In this document: positions 44,365 through 56,180 of the stretch, piece by piece
Numbering within the stretch: the stretch's first letter is position 1
How the letters are laid out: each line of letters begins with the position of its first letter
Source: Cupriavidus sp. YR651
GTDB lineage: Bacteria > Pseudomonadota > Gammaproteobacteria > Burkholderiales > Burkholderiaceae
Reading direction: 5' to 3'
DNA length: 64,000 nt
Assembly: GCF_900101625.1 (NCBI RefSeq)
Contig: NZ_FMYZ01000001.1
Coordinates: 280,304-344,303, forward strand
Notes under the pieces: generated by a model
What the model was told of the DNA's origin: nothing
Seen by the model: only the letters and a program-made list of their open reading frames with translations
The model's database searches: none
Translations under genes and position numbers: made by a program

Positions 44365-44486
44365 CTGGCACCAGAAATTAAGACCGTTGGCCACCCGCCC
44401 ATGCCCCCGCATACCGAGCGGGCGGCCATCACGGTTTACCGCGTACAGCTTTTTATAGGACTACTAACCGCGACTTCAGAACATCC

Positions 44487-44556
44487 ACTTCAACTGCAAC
44501 TGCCACTACCACTGCAACTACACCTGCACCCGCAGGTACCGCTACCACTTCACTGA
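44487..44556. repeat. Degenerate ACTGCAACT-type repeat tract between gsiB and gsiC
   Basis: Several imperfect copies of a short unit (CAACTGC, CCACTAC, CAACTAC, CCTGCAC) form a tract of about 70 bp with an almost complete lack of G on the plus strand until GCAGGTACC. It lies in the leader of gsiC. No coding function is evident. Confidence 0.5.
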
Positions 44557-44595
44557 AACACCCCGTCTCAGTTCGGTGCCGGCGACGTCGGGTAT

Positions 44596-44626
44596 CGGGG
44601 CTGCCTCGCTATCCATGGCAGCCCCG
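44596..44626 (-). promoter_or_regulatory. Stem-loop downstream of gsiB
   Basis: CGGGGCTGCC (44596-44605) pairs with GGCAGCCCCG (44617-44626), a 10-bp stem with an 11-nt loop, 15 bp after the gsiB stop. No T-run follows on the minus strand. Intercistronic hairpins after binding-protein genes often stabilise the upstream mRNA, giving excess binding protein over permease. Confidence 0.65.
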
Positions 44627-44640
44627 AAGTCCCGCATGCC

Positions 44641-46191
44641 TTATTGCTTGATGTCGATCTCTTCGAAGTTGAACGAGCCGTCAGGCATCACGTAGGCACC
44701 GGTCAGGCGCTTGGCGCGCGCATACAGCACCTTTTCCGTGACCAGGAAGGCCCACGGTGCGTCCTTCCAGATACGTTCCTGGGCATCCTTGTACAGCCTG
44801 GCCTTCTCGGCGCGGTCCGTCGTGCGCAGGGCCCCGGCGATGTCCGCGTCCACCTGGTCGTTCTTGTAGTAGGCCGTGTTCAGCAGCTTCGGCGGCATCG
44901 ATTCCGACGCCAGCAGCGGACGCAGCGCCCAGTCCGATTCACCGGTCGACGACGACCAGCCCACGTAGTACAGGCGCACGCCGGCGTCTTCCGGCTTCTG
45001 CACGGACTCCACGCGCTCCACGCGCTGGCCGGCTTCCAGTGCCTGCACCTGGGCCTTGATGCCCACTTGCTGCAGCTGTTGCTGGACGAACTGGATCACC
45101 TTCTGCGCGGTGGTATGGTTGTAGGCCGACCACAGCGTGGTCTCGAAACCGTTCGGATAGCCGGCTTCCTTCAGCAGCTCGCGCGCCTTGGCCGGGTCAT
45201 ACGGCCACGGCCCGAGCTTCTCGGCAAAGTCCACGCCCGGCGGCACCACGCCTTGCGCCGGCACCGCGTAGCCGGCAAACGCCACCTTGGCCAGCGCGTC
45301 CTTGTTGATCGCGTAGTTGATGGCCTGGCGCACCTTCGGGTCGTTGAACGGCTTGACCATCGTGTTGAACGACACGTAGCGCTGGATGATCGACGGCGAG
45401 TCGATCAGGTCCACCTTCGGGCTGGCCTTCAGCACCGCGGCCTGCTCGAACGGAATGCTGAACGCGAAGTCCGCCTCGCCCGTCTGCATCACGGCCGAAC
45501 GGGTGTTGTTGTCCACCACGGGCTTCCAGGTGATCGTGTCGATCTTCGGATAGCCGGTCTTCCAGTAGCCCGCAAACTTCTTGCCCTTCAGGTAGTCGGT
45601 CTGCTTCCACTCGACGAATTCGAACGGGCCCGTGCCCACCGGGTGGAACGCGATCTCCTTGCCGTACTTCTTCAGCGCGGTCGGGCTGATCATCACGGCC
45701 GACGGGTGGGCCAGCACGTTGATGAACGGCGAGAACTGTTCCTTCAGCGTGATCTTCACCGTGTTCGGGTCCACCACGTCGGTCTTGGCCACGCGGTTGA
45801 ACAGCGTGTAGCGCTTGAGCTTGTTGGCCGGATCGATCACGCGGTCGAGGTTGGCCTTGACGGCCGACGCGTCGAACGTGGTGCCGTCGTGGAACTTGAC
45901 GCCCTTCTTCAGCTTGATGGTGTAGACCAGGCCATCCTTGCTGACGTCATAGCTTTCAGCCAGCACGTTGACCAGCTTCAGGTCCTTGTCGAAGCCGAAC
46001 AGGCCCTGGTAGAACGACTTGGTGGCTGCCTGGGACAGCGTGTCGTTCGCATCGTACGGGTCCAGCGTGGTGAACGTGGAATACACGGCCATCACCGCAT
46101 CCTTGGCGGCAAAGGCGGGCGTGGCAGCCAGCGTACCAATGGCGCCCACTGCGGCGGCACCGGCCAACAGGCGGAAGGAAACCTTAGACAT
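44641..46191 (-). CDS. gsiB: ABC peptide transporter substrate-binding protein GsiB type
   Basis: A 516-residue periplasmic protein of SBP family 5, matching E. coli GsiB (512). A signal peptide ([24 protein letters not shown], cleavage near residue 28) is followed by the family motif [26 protein letters not shown]. The C-terminal lobe contains [18 protein letters not shown]. It binds glutathione in E. coli; close relatives bind di- and oligopeptides, so the ligand here could be broader. AGAGGAGAAG precedes the ATG. Confidence 0.94.
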   Translation of the reverse strand: MSKVSFRLLAGAAAVGAIGTLAATPAFAAKDAVMAVYSTFTTLDPYDANDTLSQAATKSFYQGLFGFDKDLKLVNVLAESYDVSKDGLVYTIKLKKGVKFHDGTTFDASAVKANLDRVIDPANKLKRYTLFNRVAKTDVVDPNTVKITLKEQFSPFINVLAHPSAVMISPTALKKYGKEIAFHPVGTGPFEFVEWKQTDYLKGKKFAGYWKTGYPKIDTITWKPVVDNNTRSAVMQTGEADFAFSIPFEQAAVLKASPKVDLIDSPSIIQRYVSFNTMVKPFNDPKVRQAINYAINKDALAKVAFAGYAVPAQGVVPPGVDFAEKLGPWPYDPAKARELLKEAGYPNGFETTLWSAYNHTTAQKVIQFVQQQLQQVGIKAQVQALEAGQRVERVESVQKPEDAGVRLYYVGWSSSTGESDWALRPLLASESMPPKLLNTAYYKNDQVDADIAGALRTTDRAEKARLYKDAQERIWKDAPWAFLVTEKVLYARAKRLTGAYVMPDGSFNFEEIDIKQ

Positions 46192-46237
46192 CTCTTCTTC
46201 TCCTCTGAGGGAAATACAAGACTTCAGTACAACAGGA

Positions 46238-48130
<1,893 letters not shown>

Positions 48131-48209
48131 GCGGCCCCCGGTTTCCTGCTGAATACGGTTTGATGCTGTGGTGTCTCGTGTCTCTTCGGCTGAAGTCGCG
48201 CGCTCGCGC

Positions 48210-49178
48210 TCAGCCGTAGATCAGGACGCTGACGGGTTCGCCGACCCGTGCCACGCCGCGGTACATCCCTTCCGTGTTGAACGGCAGCGTGACGTTGCCG
48301 TCGCGGTCCACGGCGATCAGGCCGCCCCGGCCGCCGATGGCGGGCAGCTTTTCCATGACCACGCGGCGCGCGGACTCTTCCAGCGACAGGCCGGCGTAGC
48401 GAATCTGCGCCGCCACGTCGTGCGCGGCCACGGTGCGGATAAACATCTCGCCGGTGCCGGTGGCGGAGACGGCGGCCACATCGTCGGCATAGCATCCGGC
48501 GCCCACCACGGGCGTATCGCCCACACGGCCGACCTGCTTGTTGGTCACGCCACCCGTCGACGTGGCTGCCGCCAGGTTGCCGTTGGCATCGCACGCCACG
48601 GCGCCCACGGTGCCGAACTTGCGATCCGGATCGATCGGCTCCTCCTTCTTGGCCATGGCGGCCAGCGCGGCGGCATCGTGATCGAGCAGCGCCATGCCGG
48701 CCGATGCGCGGGCCCGCTCCCATTGCTCCTGGCGCGCCTGCGTGAAGTAGTAGTCGGGCGTGACCAGCTCCAGCCCCTGCGCCTCGGCAAACGCCTCGGC
48801 GCCTTCGGCGGCAAACAGCACATGCTCGCTGCGCTCCAGCACGGCGCGTGCGGCCAGCACCGGATTGCGCAGGCGCTTGACGCACGCCACGGCGCCCGCG
48901 TTCAGCGTGGCGCCATCCATCACGGCGGCGTCCAGTTCATAGGTGCCGGCATGCGTCAGCACGGCGCCCTTGCCGGCGTTGAACAGCGGGCAGTCTTCCA
49001 GCAGACGCACGGCCTCGGTCACGGCATCCAGCGCGCTGCCGCCTTCGGCCAGCACGCGTTGGCCGGCCAGCAGCACATGTTCCAGGGCGGCGATGTATTC
49101 GCGCTCGCGGTTGGCATCCATGGCCGCACGGGTAATCGTGCCGGCGCCGCCGTGGATCGCAATGACAGCTTGGGTCAT
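48210..49178 (-). CDS. iaaA: Isoaspartyl peptidase/L-asparaginase, Ntn hydrolase
   Basis: A 322-residue self-processing hydrolase. It begins [12 protein letters not shown] as in E. coli IaaA. The autoproteolytic nucleophile is Thr190 in [11 protein letters not shown], followed by [24 protein letters not shown] and [10 protein letters not shown], which line the active site. It cleaves beta-aspartyl dipeptides and L-asparagine. I chose the ATG at 49178 by homology; a GTG at 49196 overlaps the regulator's stop as GTGA and would add six residues. The order iaaA-gsiABCD is the same as in E. coli. Confidence 0.94.
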   Translation of the reverse strand: MTQAVIAIHGGAGTITRAAMDANREREYIAALEHVLLAGQRVLAEGGSALDAVTEAVRLLEDCPLFNAGKGAVLTHAGTYELDAAVMDGATLNAGAVACVKRLRNPVLAARAVLERSEHVLFAAEGAEAFAEAQGLELVTPDYYFTQARQEQWERARASAGMALLDHDAAALAAMAKKEEPIDPDRKFGTVGAVACDANGNLAAATSTGGVTNKQVGRVGDTPVVGAGCYADDVAAVSATGTGEMFIRTVAAHDVAAQIRYAGLSLEESARRVVMEKLPAIGGRGGLIAVDRDGNVTLPFNTEGMYRGVARVGEPVSVLIYG

Positions 49179-49192
49179 ATCGGACTTCAACT

Positions 49193-50161
49193 TCACTCGG
49201 AGGATTTGGGGGCGGCCTGGCGCTGCGCGCGCGGCCGGGATCGGGGACTGGCCGTGCCATTTTTGGCGGGCAGCGGTGCCGCCTGGCTGTCACGCGCACC
49301 GGGCGCGCCGTATAGCCATGGCAGCAGGAATTCGGTCATCTCGGCCGCCGCCTTCACGGAACGGGCCGAGCGGTAGGCCACGGCCCCGCACAGCGCTTCG
49401 ATCAGCGCCAGCACGGTGGCATCGGAATTGGCGGACAGCCGGTTGCGCGCGTTGGCATACAGCGCGATATCGGCCAGCGGCGCCAGCGGCGAGGTCGGGC
49501 CATCGGTCAGCGCCAGCAGGCGTCCGCCGTGCGCCTTGACGCGCTGGGCCAGCAGCATGGTGTCCGTCACGTAGCGCGGAAACGCGATAGCAATCACCAG
49601 GTCTTGCGGCTGCAGCTTGAACAGCTGGCGCGCCGAGTGGGAGGCGCCGCCGGCATTGGACACCGACGTCACCATGCGGCAATGCATTTCCAGCCCGTGT
49701 TGCAGCAGGCCGGCCAGGAAACCGCTGGCGCCGAAGCCCATCACGTAGACGCGCTCGGCTTCCAGGATCGCCGCCACGGCGCGTTCGCAGGCGTCGGCAT
49801 CCAGCGCGCGGCGCGTGGCTTCCAGGTTGCGGGCGCCATCTTCCAGCGCGGCGGCAAACACCTCGGACACCGTCGTCGGCCGGGCCAGCTCGTCGCGCAG
49901 GCGTTCCACCGGGGCCAGCGTGGCCTCGAAGCCGCGCACCAGCTCGGCGCGGAATTGCGGATAGCCCTCGAAGCCGAGCGCGCGCGCAAAGCGGTTGGCG
50001 GTGGCGACCGATACGTCCACGGCGGTGGCGAACTCGTCGATGCGCATCGTGGCCGCGCGAAACAGGTTGTCCAGCACGTACTGCGCCATGCGCTGGTGCG
50101 CGGGCGTCAGCGTGGGCAGGCTGCGCGCGATGCGTTCGGAAATCGACTGGCCGTCGGGCAT
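49193..50161 (-). CDS. MurR/RpiR-family transcriptional regulator
   Basis: A 322-residue regulator. The N-terminal RpiR helix-turn-helix (about 12-85) contains MRIDEFATAVDVSVATANRFARALGFEGYPQF. A SIS domain at about 120-260 (RVYVMGFGASGFLAGLLQHGL, DLVIAIAFPRYVTDTMLLAQ) would sense a sugar phosphate or related ligand. A basic tail rich in Pro/Arg follows. I chose the ATG at 50161 (MPDGQSISERIARS); an upstream start adds 23 weak residues. It is first in the iaaA-gsi operon, and a TGTAAAT/ATTTACA palindrome lies 90 bp before its start. Confidence 0.9.
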   Translation of the reverse strand: MPDGQSISERIARSLPTLTPAHQRMAQYVLDNLFRAATMRIDEFATAVDVSVATANRFARALGFEGYPQFRAELVRGFEATLAPVERLRDELARPTTVSEVFAAALEDGARNLEATRRALDADACERAVAAILEAERVYVMGFGASGFLAGLLQHGLEMHCRMVTSVSNAGGASHSARQLFKLQPQDLVIAIAFPRYVTDTMLLAQRVKAHGGRLLALTDGPTSPLAPLADIALYANARNRLSANSDATVLALIEALCGAVAYRSARSVKAAAEMTEFLLPWLYGAPGARDSQAAPLPAKNGTASPRSRPRAQRQAAPKSSE

Positions 50162-50250
50162 GTCAGAGGTTTGGGTTCGATTTGGGGACCCCCGCACCAC
50201 ACTGGAATTCAGCGCCTGATGAAAAGGCACTTTCCCGGTGCGCGGGTCGA

Positions 50251-50266
50251 TGTAAATAAATTTACA
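50251..50266. promoter_or_regulatory. RpiR-type operator candidate TGTAAATAAATTTACA
   Basis: Seven-base arms TGTAAAT and ATTTACA flank AA. This resembles the TGTAATTWWATTACA sites bound by HexR and other RpiR-family proteins. It lies in the promoter region of the adjacent RpiR-family gene and stands out in otherwise GC-rich sequence. Confidence 0.6.
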
Positions 50267-50427
50267 CGCAAATCATGTACCAGGAGAACCTGGAAGTGCT
50301 CGATTACGGGTAATCCCTCAATACATGGGGCCGGACATAGGCGCGGAGTCGGGGTCCCGGGCCAGCCGCGCTACAATGCCGGCCTGCCCGCTTCCGGGCG
50401 CGTCCCAGCCTTCTCCGCACCTCCCTC

Positions 50428-52371
50428 GTGATCCGAATCGACCAGCTTGTCCTCCAGCGCGGCACCAAGGTGCTGTTCGACCACACCAGCGTGACGCTCA
50501 ACCCGGGCGAGCGCGTGGGCCTTGTCGGCGCCAACGGCAGCGGCAAGTCCACGCTGTTTTCCATGCTGCGCGGCGATCTGCACCCGGACGGCGGCGATGT
50601 CTTCGTGCCCGCGCAATGGCGCATCGCGCACGTCGCGCAGGAAACGCCCGCGGTCGACCGCACGGCCGTGGACTACGTGATCGACGGCGATGCGCGCCTG
50701 CGCGAGATCGAGGCGCGCATCGCCGCGACCCAGGCCAGCGGCGACGGCAGCGCCGAGGGCGAGGCCCATGCGGCGTTTGCCGATGCCGACGGCTACACCG
50801 CGCCGGCCCGCGCCGAGGCGCTGCTGCTGGGCCTGGGCTTCACGCTGCCGCAGGTGTCGCAACCGGTGGCGTCGTTTTCGGGCGGCTGGCGCATGCGCCT
50901 GAACCTGGCGCAGGCGCTGATGTGCCCGTCCGACCTGCTGCTGCTTGACGAACCGACCAACCACCTGGACCTGGACGCCATCGTCTGGCTGGAAGACTGG
51001 CTGGCCCGCTACCCGGGCACGCTGGTGATGATTTCCCACGACCGCGAATTCCTGGACGCGATCTGCAACGTCACGGTGCATATCGAGAACCAGCAGTTGC
51101 GCCGCTACGGCGGCAACTACACGCAGTTCGAGACGCTGCGGCTCCAGCAGATGGCCCTGCAGGCATCGGCCTATGTCCGCCAGCAGAAGGAAATCGCCCA
51201 TCTGGAATCGTTCATCAACCGCTTCAAGGCCAAGGCGACCAAGGCCCGTCAGGCGCAGAGCCGCGTCAAGGCGCTGGAGAAGATGGAGCGGCTGGCCCCG
51301 GTGCACGTGGCGGCCGGCTTCGCGTTCGAGTTCCGCGAGCCCGATTCCGCGCCGAACCCGATGATGGTGCTCGACGGCGTGGACTGCGGCTACGCCGAGG
51401 CCGATCCGCCCGTCACGATCCTGCACAACCTGACGCTGTCGATCCAGAACGGCCAGCGCATCGGCCTGCTGGGCGCCAACGGCCAGGGCAAGTCGACGCT
51501 GGTCAAGACGCTGGCCGGCACGCAGGCGCCCATGACGGGCACGCTGCGACTGGGCAAGGGTCTGGTCATCGGCTACTTTGCCCAGCACCAGCTGGAAACG
51601 CTGCGCGACCACGACTCCCCGCTCCAGCATCTGGCGCGGCTGGCGCCGGATACGCGCGAGCAGGAACTGCGCGACTTCCTCGGCAGCTTCAATTTCCGTG
51701 GCGACATGGCCACCGCGTCCATCGAGCCGTTCTCGGGCGGCGAAAAAGCCCGGCTGGCCCTTGCACTGATCGTCTGGCAGAAGCCCAACTTCCTGCTGCT
51801 CGACGAACCGACCAACCACCTGGACCTGGACACGCGCGAGGCGCTGACGATGGCGCTGGCCCAGTTCGAAGGCACGCTGATCCTGGTGTCCCACGACCGG
51901 CACCTGCTGCGTGCCACGTCGGACCAGTTCATGCTGGTGGCCGACGGCACGATCCGTCCGTTCGATGGCGACCTCGACGACTATCGCGACTGGCTGCTGC
52001 AACAGGCGGCCGCCAAGCGCAACGCGGCCACGGCGGCGCATGCCTCGGAGGCGGCCGGCATCGCGGGCGACGCGAGCGCGGCGGTCAACCGCAAGGACCA
52101 GCGCCGCGCCGAGGCGGACGAACGCCAGCGGCTGTCCGTCCTGCGCAAGCCGCTGACCAAGGAAATCGAGAAGATCGAAAAGCGCATGGCGGCACTGCAG
52201 GCCGACAAGGAGGCGATCGACGCCTTCATGGCCGATGAGTCGAGCTATGCCGAAGCCAACAAGGCAAAGCTGATGGAGATGCTCAAGCGCCAGGGCGAGG
52301 TGACCGGGGAGCTGGGTCAGCTGGAAGAACGCTGGCTGGAGCTTCAGGAACAGATCGAACAGATTGCCTGA
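50428..52371 (+). CDS. ABC-F family ATPase, YheS-like
   Basis: A 647-residue soluble protein with two ABC domains and no membrane helices. The first has GANGSGKSTLF, FSGGWRMRLNLAQAL and LLLLDEPTNHLDLDAI. A basic linker (FINRFKAKATKARQAQSRVKAL, about 255-280) is the P-site tRNA-interacting motif. The second has GANGQGKSTLVK, FSGGEKARLALAL and LLLDEPTNHLDLDT. A charged C-terminal coiled coil ends it (about 555-645). ABC-F proteins act on ribosomes to relieve stalling; the YheS group is housekeeping and its exact role is unclear. The start is GTG. A perfect palindromic terminator follows. Confidence 0.93.
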   Translation: MIRIDQLVLQRGTKVLFDHTSVTLNPGERVGLVGANGSGKSTLFSMLRGDLHPDGGDVFVPAQWRIAHVAQETPAVDRTAVDYVIDGDARLREIEARIAATQASGDGSAEGEAHAAFADADGYTAPARAEALLLGLGFTLPQVSQPVASFSGGWRMRLNLAQALMCPSDLLLLDEPTNHLDLDAIVWLEDWLARYPGTLVMISHDREFLDAICNVTVHIENQQLRRYGGNYTQFETLRLQQMALQASAYVRQQKEIAHLESFINRFKAKATKARQAQSRVKALEKMERLAPVHVAAGFAFEFREPDSAPNPMMVLDGVDCGYAEADPPVTILHNLTLSIQNGQRIGLLGANGQGKSTLVKTLAGTQAPMTGTLRLGKGLVIGYFAQHQLETLRDHDSPLQHLARLAPDTREQELRDFLGSFNFRGDMATASIEPFSGGEKARLALALIVWQKPNFLLLDEPTNHLDLDTREALTMALAQFEGTLILVSHDRHLLRATSDQFMLVADGTIRPFDGDLDDYRDWLLQQAAAKRNAATAAHASEAAGIAGDASAAVNRKDQRRAEADERQRLSVLRKPLTKEIEKIEKRMAALQADKEAIDAFMADESSYAEANKAKLMEMLKRQGEVTGELGQLEERWLELQEQIEQIA

Positions 52372-52420
52372 GGCAGTGCCGGCCGCCGGTCGTCACGACC
52401 GGCCACGCCCCGCAAGCACG

Positions 52421-52448
52421 AAAAAGCCGACGCATGCGTCGGCTTTTT
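52421..52448. terminator. Perfect bidirectional terminator between ABC-F and dsbB genes
   Basis: AAAAAGCCGACGCA and its exact reverse complement TGCGTCGGCTTTTT form a 28-base perfect palindrome between two convergent genes. A-run and T-run flanks allow termination on both strands. Confidence 0.93.
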
Positions 52449-52462
52449 CGTTGGGAACGCTT

Positions 52463-52948
52463 CTATCGATAATGCTTTTCGCGGCGGATCAGCCCGACGG
52501 CCAGCGTGAGCGTCAGGATCACCAGCCAGATCAGCGACCACGCCGGGATCGACAGGCCCAACAGCGGCGGCAGCGGCGCCGTGCACAGGCCGTCCGAATA
52601 GAACACCTGCGGCAGCAGCTTGGCCGTGGGCAGCGCGTTGACCCAGTTCTCGAGCGGGTCGATGCCGCACGATGCCTTGGGATTCAGCAACAGCGACACA
52701 TGGTAGCCAGCCACGGCGATGCCGGCCACGCCGGACAGCATGCCCAGCCCCTGCCACAGCGTGCGGGTGTTCTGGGCGATGGCCGCCAGCAGCGAGAAGA
52801 TGCCGATGCCGACGAAGGCAAAGCGCTGCATGATGCAGAGCGGGCATGGCTGGTAGCCCTCCACATACTGCATGTAGAGCGCGGCGCCAAGCATCGCGAA
52901 CGACACAATGGCGATCAGCAGGAAGTAAGCACGGGAATTGGCTTGCAT
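52463..52948 (-). CDS. dsbB: Disulfide bond formation protein DsbB
   Basis: A 161-residue inner-membrane protein with four helices that reoxidises DsbA and passes electrons to quinones. The two periplasmic cysteine pairs are Cys35/Cys38 (PCPLC, followed by IMQRF) and Cys94/Cys122 (ASCGIDPLENW and DGLCTAP). I chose the ATG at 52948 (MQANSRAYFLLIAIV), which puts the first helix at the N-terminus; an upstream frame start adds 12 residues. An AATATA complement at 52963-52968 could be a -10 element, giving a leader of only a few bases, so it is uncertain. Confidence 0.95.
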   Translation of the reverse strand: MQANSRAYFLLIAIVSFAMLGAALYMQYVEGYQPCPLCIMQRFAFVGIGIFSLLAAIAQNTRTLWQGLGMLSGVAGIAVAGYHVSLLLNPKASCGIDPLENWVNALPTAKLLPQVFYSDGLCTAPLPPLLGLSIPAWSLIWLVILTLTLAVGLIRREKHYR

Positions 52949-53159
52949 AGGCGTCGATGACAAATATAGGTCACGGCGAACCATGACGGTGTGGCAGCGC
53001 CGCCCGCCCTGTCGGGCCGGCGTGCTGCCTTCGACGCGAATTATTACCGATTTTCCCCCTGCGCATGATCGCGCCCGAACAATCCGTCGCGGTGCCGGCT
53101 GTGGCCGATTGCCGCAGGCGCCACCATCAGGAAATCAGGCGCTCCGGAGGCCGGGGATT

Positions 53160-54446
53160 TCAGGCCGCGGCCGGCGTCGCCAGATAGCGGCGGCGCCACG
53201 GCTTGAGCACCGCGATGGCCAGCAGCGCGGTCAGGATATCGAGCGTGATCGCCACGCCGAACACCGGCATCCAGCTGCCCAGGCGCTCGTGCATCAGCGC
53301 CGCCAGCGGGCCGCCGAAGATCGAGCCGATGCCCTGCGAGATGTAGAGCCAGCCGTAGTTGGTGGTGGCGAACTTCGTCCCGAACGTGTCGGTCAGCGTC
53401 GACGGGAACAGCGAGAAGATTTCCCCCCAGCCCAGGAACACCACGCCGGAGAGCAGCACGAACAGCACCGCGTTCTCGCGCGTCAGCAGCCACAGCGTCA
53501 TCGCCACGGCCTCCAGCGCGAAGGCGAAGCACATCGTGTTCTCGCGACCCCAGCGATCCGAGACCCAGCCGAACAGCGGACGCGTCAGGCCGTTGGTCAG
53601 CCGATCGATGGTCAGCGCCAGCGGCAGCGCGGCCATGCCGAACACGACGGCGTTGGACACGCCGAAATCCTTGGCGAAGGCCGCCATCTGCGACGTCACC
53701 ATCAGGCCGGAGGTCGACATCATCGTCATCATCGCGAACAGCAGCCAGAACAGCGGGGTCCGGAGCATCTTGCGCGTCGGCACGTCGGCGACCGTGGAGG
53801 GGGTATAAGACGGCCGCAGCGGCAGTTGCTCGCCGGCAGCCGGCGCGCGCAGGCCCTGCGAGGCCAGGAATCCGATCACCGCGAACACCAGGCCGAACTG
53901 CCACAGCGTGGTTTCCAGCCCCTTGCCCGCCAGCGCGGCCGCGATCGGGAACGTGGTCACGATCGCACCCATGCCGTAGCCGGCCGCCACCATGCCGACG
54001 GCAAACCCGCGGCGATCCGGGAACCATCGCACCATCTGGCCGACCACGCCGACGTAGACGATCCCGGTGCCCAGCCCGCCGATGACGCCGTAGGTCAGGT
54101 ACAGCATGCCCACGCTCTGGACCGATGCGGCCAGCACCCACGACAGGCCCGCCATCACCGTGCCCGCCGCGATCAGCCGGCGCGGGCCAAAGCGCTCGAT
54201 CAGCGCGCCCTGGAACGGCGAGAAGAACGTCTGCAACACGATCAGCAGCGAGAACGTGATCTGCAATTCCGACAGCGGCACGCCCAGCTTGGCCGACAGC
54301 GGTTTCGTGAACAGCGTCCACACATACTGCGGACTGGAAATCGCCATCATGCACACGATGCCCAGCAACAGCTGCAGCCAGCGCGTGCGCGCCAGCGGCA
54401 TGGCCTGCGGCACGCCAAGGGCCGCGTTATCAGCAACGGTACGCAT
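53160..54446 (-). CDS. MFS transporter, oxalate/formate antiporter (OFA) family
   Basis: A 428-residue, 12-helix transporter. OFA features are SSPQYVWTLFTKPLSAKLGVPLSELQ at the first extracellular loop and helix 2, ERFGPRRLIAAGTVMAGLSW, GGLGTGIVYVGVVGQMVRWFPDRRG, and GWVSDRWGRENTM in the second half. OFA members exchange mono- or dicarboxylates. GGAG with good spacing supports the ATG at 54446; the frame continues upstream without a credible start. It lies 98 bp after the gamma-glutamyltransferase gene on the same strand and may serve its product or substrate. Confidence 0.9.
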   Translation of the reverse strand: MRTVADNAALGVPQAMPLARTRWLQLLLGIVCMMAISSPQYVWTLFTKPLSAKLGVPLSELQITFSLLIVLQTFFSPFQGALIERFGPRRLIAAGTVMAGLSWVLAASVQSVGMLYLTYGVIGGLGTGIVYVGVVGQMVRWFPDRRGFAVGMVAAGYGMGAIVTTFPIAAALAGKGLETTLWQFGLVFAVIGFLASQGLRAPAAGEQLPLRPSYTPSTVADVPTRKMLRTPLFWLLFAMMTMMSTSGLMVTSQMAAFAKDFGVSNAVVFGMAALPLALTIDRLTNGLTRPLFGWVSDRWGRENTMCFAFALEAVAMTLWLLTRENAVLFVLLSGVVFLGWGEIFSLFPSTLTDTFGTKFATTNYGWLYISQGIGSIFGGPLAALMHERLGSWMPVFGVAITLDILTALLAIAVLKPWRRRYLATPAAA

Positions 54447-54544
54447 CGAACCACTCCTTGAGACACACTTCGAGAGAGACACGCGGCCGGGGGCGGCCAC
54501 GCGTTGTTGGAATACCGGCTTGCTATCAGGTCACTACCAGCCCA

Positions 54545-56152
54545 CTACCAGGCCGCCACCGCGCCGTCGCTGCGCGGGTCGCTGCCGCCCTGGTAAAGCC
54601 CGTCCGCCTGCAGCACGATGGCGCCCGCGTGGCCCATCGTTTCGTCGTAGGGGCGCAGGATCTCCACCTCGTGGCCCAGCGTGCGCAACGCGTCCTGCGT
54701 GGCGCGGGGAAAGCGCGATTCGAGCTTGAGCGTGTCGCTGGTCTGGCCCCAGGTGCGGCCCAGCAGCCAGCGCGGCGCGTCGATGGCGGCCTGCGGGTTC
54801 ATGCCGAAATGGACGATCCGCGAGAACACCGCGCTCTGCGACTGCGGCTGGCCATCGCCGCCCATGTTTCCGTAGACCAGCGTGCGGCCGTCGGCCAGCC
54901 GTGCCATGGCCGGGTTGAGCGTGTGGAACGGCTTGCGGCCCGGCATCAGCGGATTGCGCGCGCCCGTATCCAGCGAAAAACTGCAGCCACGGTTTTGCCA
55001 GTTGACGCCCGAGCCGGGCAGCACGATGCCGCTGCCAAACTCGTGATAGATGCTCTGGATGAAGCTCACCGCCACGCCGTTGCCGTCCACCGCCCCCATC
55101 CAGACGGTATCGGCCGGGCCCATGCCCTCTCCCCACGGCAGCACGCCATCGGGCCGGATACGCGCGGCCGCCGCATCGAGCCACGGCGGCGCGAGCAGGT
55201 CCTGCGGATCGATCTCCATATGGGCCGGGTCCGTGATATGGCGGTCCCGCACGCGGAACGCCTGCTTGGTGGCTTCCACGCAGGCGTGGACGAAGTCAGG
55301 CCCCAGCGGGTCCATGCCACGTTCGAGGAGGCGGTCGAGCTGGCCGAGGATCAGCAGCGACACCAGTCCCTGCGTGGGCGGCGGCATGTTGTAGACCGTG
55401 CCGCGCGAATGGGCCAGCGTCAGGGGTGGCTTCCATGTGGCGCGATGCGCCTGGAGGTCCGCCAGCGCAATCGGACTGCCGGCGTTGGCCAGTTCGCGCG
55501 CGAGGATGCGGGCCAGATCGCCCTCGTAGAAATCGCCAAGTCCCGCGCGAACCATCTGCTCGAGCGTTGCCGCCAGACGCGGATGACGGAAGCGGCTGCC
55601 CGGCGCCGGTGCCTTGCCGTCGACCAGGAAGGTCTCGGCAAACCCGGCGATGCCGGCAAGTTCATCGGCCTTGGCGGCCACGCAGGCGGACTGGCTGTCC
55701 GTGACCGGCACGCCGATGCGCGCGTAGTCGATGGCATCGGCCAGCAGGCGTGACAGCGGCATGCGCCCGCCGAGCGCGTCGCGGGACCAGTCCAGCGCGG
55801 CCTTCCATCCCGATACCGTGCCGGCCACGGTATTGGCCGCCATGCCACCGCGTGCAGGGATCGCCGACAAGCCGGCCTCCCGGTAGCGCGCGATCGTCGC
55901 CGCGCCGGCGGCAGCCCCGCAGGCATCCAGCGCACGCGGCGCCTCGCCCGGGCGGGCAATCAGCCAGAAGCTGTCGCCGCCCAGGCTGTTCATATGGGGG
56001 TAGACCACCGCGATGGTGGCGGCCGCCGCGACCATCGCCTCGACGGCATTGCCGCCCTCGCGCAAGACCGCCAGCGCGCTCTGCGATGCCAGCGCGTGCG
56101 GTGCCACGGCCATGCCCCGGCTGCCACGAATCGGATTCAGATGAAGACTCAC
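54545..56152 (-). CDS. Gamma-glutamyltransferase family protein
   Basis: A 535-residue Ntn hydrolase. It starts near RGSRGMAVAPHALASQSALAVL and has the GGNAVEAMVAAAATIAVVYPHMNSLGGDSFWL region that binds the glutamyl carboxylate. The autocleavage site is just before the threonine of ADTVWMGAVDGNGVAVSFIQS, the nucleophile. GSGIVLPGSGVNWQNRG follows. No signal peptide is seen, so this is the cytosolic YwrD-like branch, which may hydrolyse glutathione or other gamma-glutamyl compounds. The start is GTG at 56152, with AGAGG upstream. A TTATGTATACATAA palindrome lies 15 bp before it. Confidence 0.9.
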   Translation of the reverse strand: MSLHLNPIRGSRGMAVAPHALASQSALAVLREGGNAVEAMVAAAATIAVVYPHMNSLGGDSFWLIARPGEAPRALDACGAAAGAATIARYREAGLSAIPARGGMAANTVAGTVSGWKAALDWSRDALGGRMPLSRLLADAIDYARIGVPVTDSQSACVAAKADELAGIAGFAETFLVDGKAPAPGSRFRHPRLAATLEQMVRAGLGDFYEGDLARILARELANAGSPIALADLQAHRATWKPPLTLAHSRGTVYNMPPPTQGLVSLLILGQLDRLLERGMDPLGPDFVHACVEATKQAFRVRDRHITDPAHMEIDPQDLLAPPWLDAAAARIRPDGVLPWGEGMGPADTVWMGAVDGNGVAVSFIQSIYHEFGSGIVLPGSGVNWQNRGCSFSLDTGARNPLMPGRKPFHTLNPAMARLADGRTLVYGNMGGDGQPQSQSAVFSRIVHFGMNPQAAIDAPRWLLGRTWGQTSDTLKLESRFPRATQDALRTLGHEVEILRPYDETMGHAGAIVLQADGLYQGGSDPRSDGAVAAW

Positions 56153-56166
56153 ACGACCTCTGCGAT

Positions 56167-56180
56167 TTATGTATACATAA
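56167..56180. promoter_or_regulatory. GntR-type operator candidate TTATGTATACATAA
   Basis: A perfect 14-base palindrome immediately upstream of the gamma-glutamyltransferase start. FCD-type GntR regulators bind ATGTATACAT-like palindromes, and such a regulator is encoded 248 bp upstream. It would overlap the ribosome-loading region or the transcription start, consistent with repression. The rest of the 56153-56400 gap shows no gene. Confidence 0.6.
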
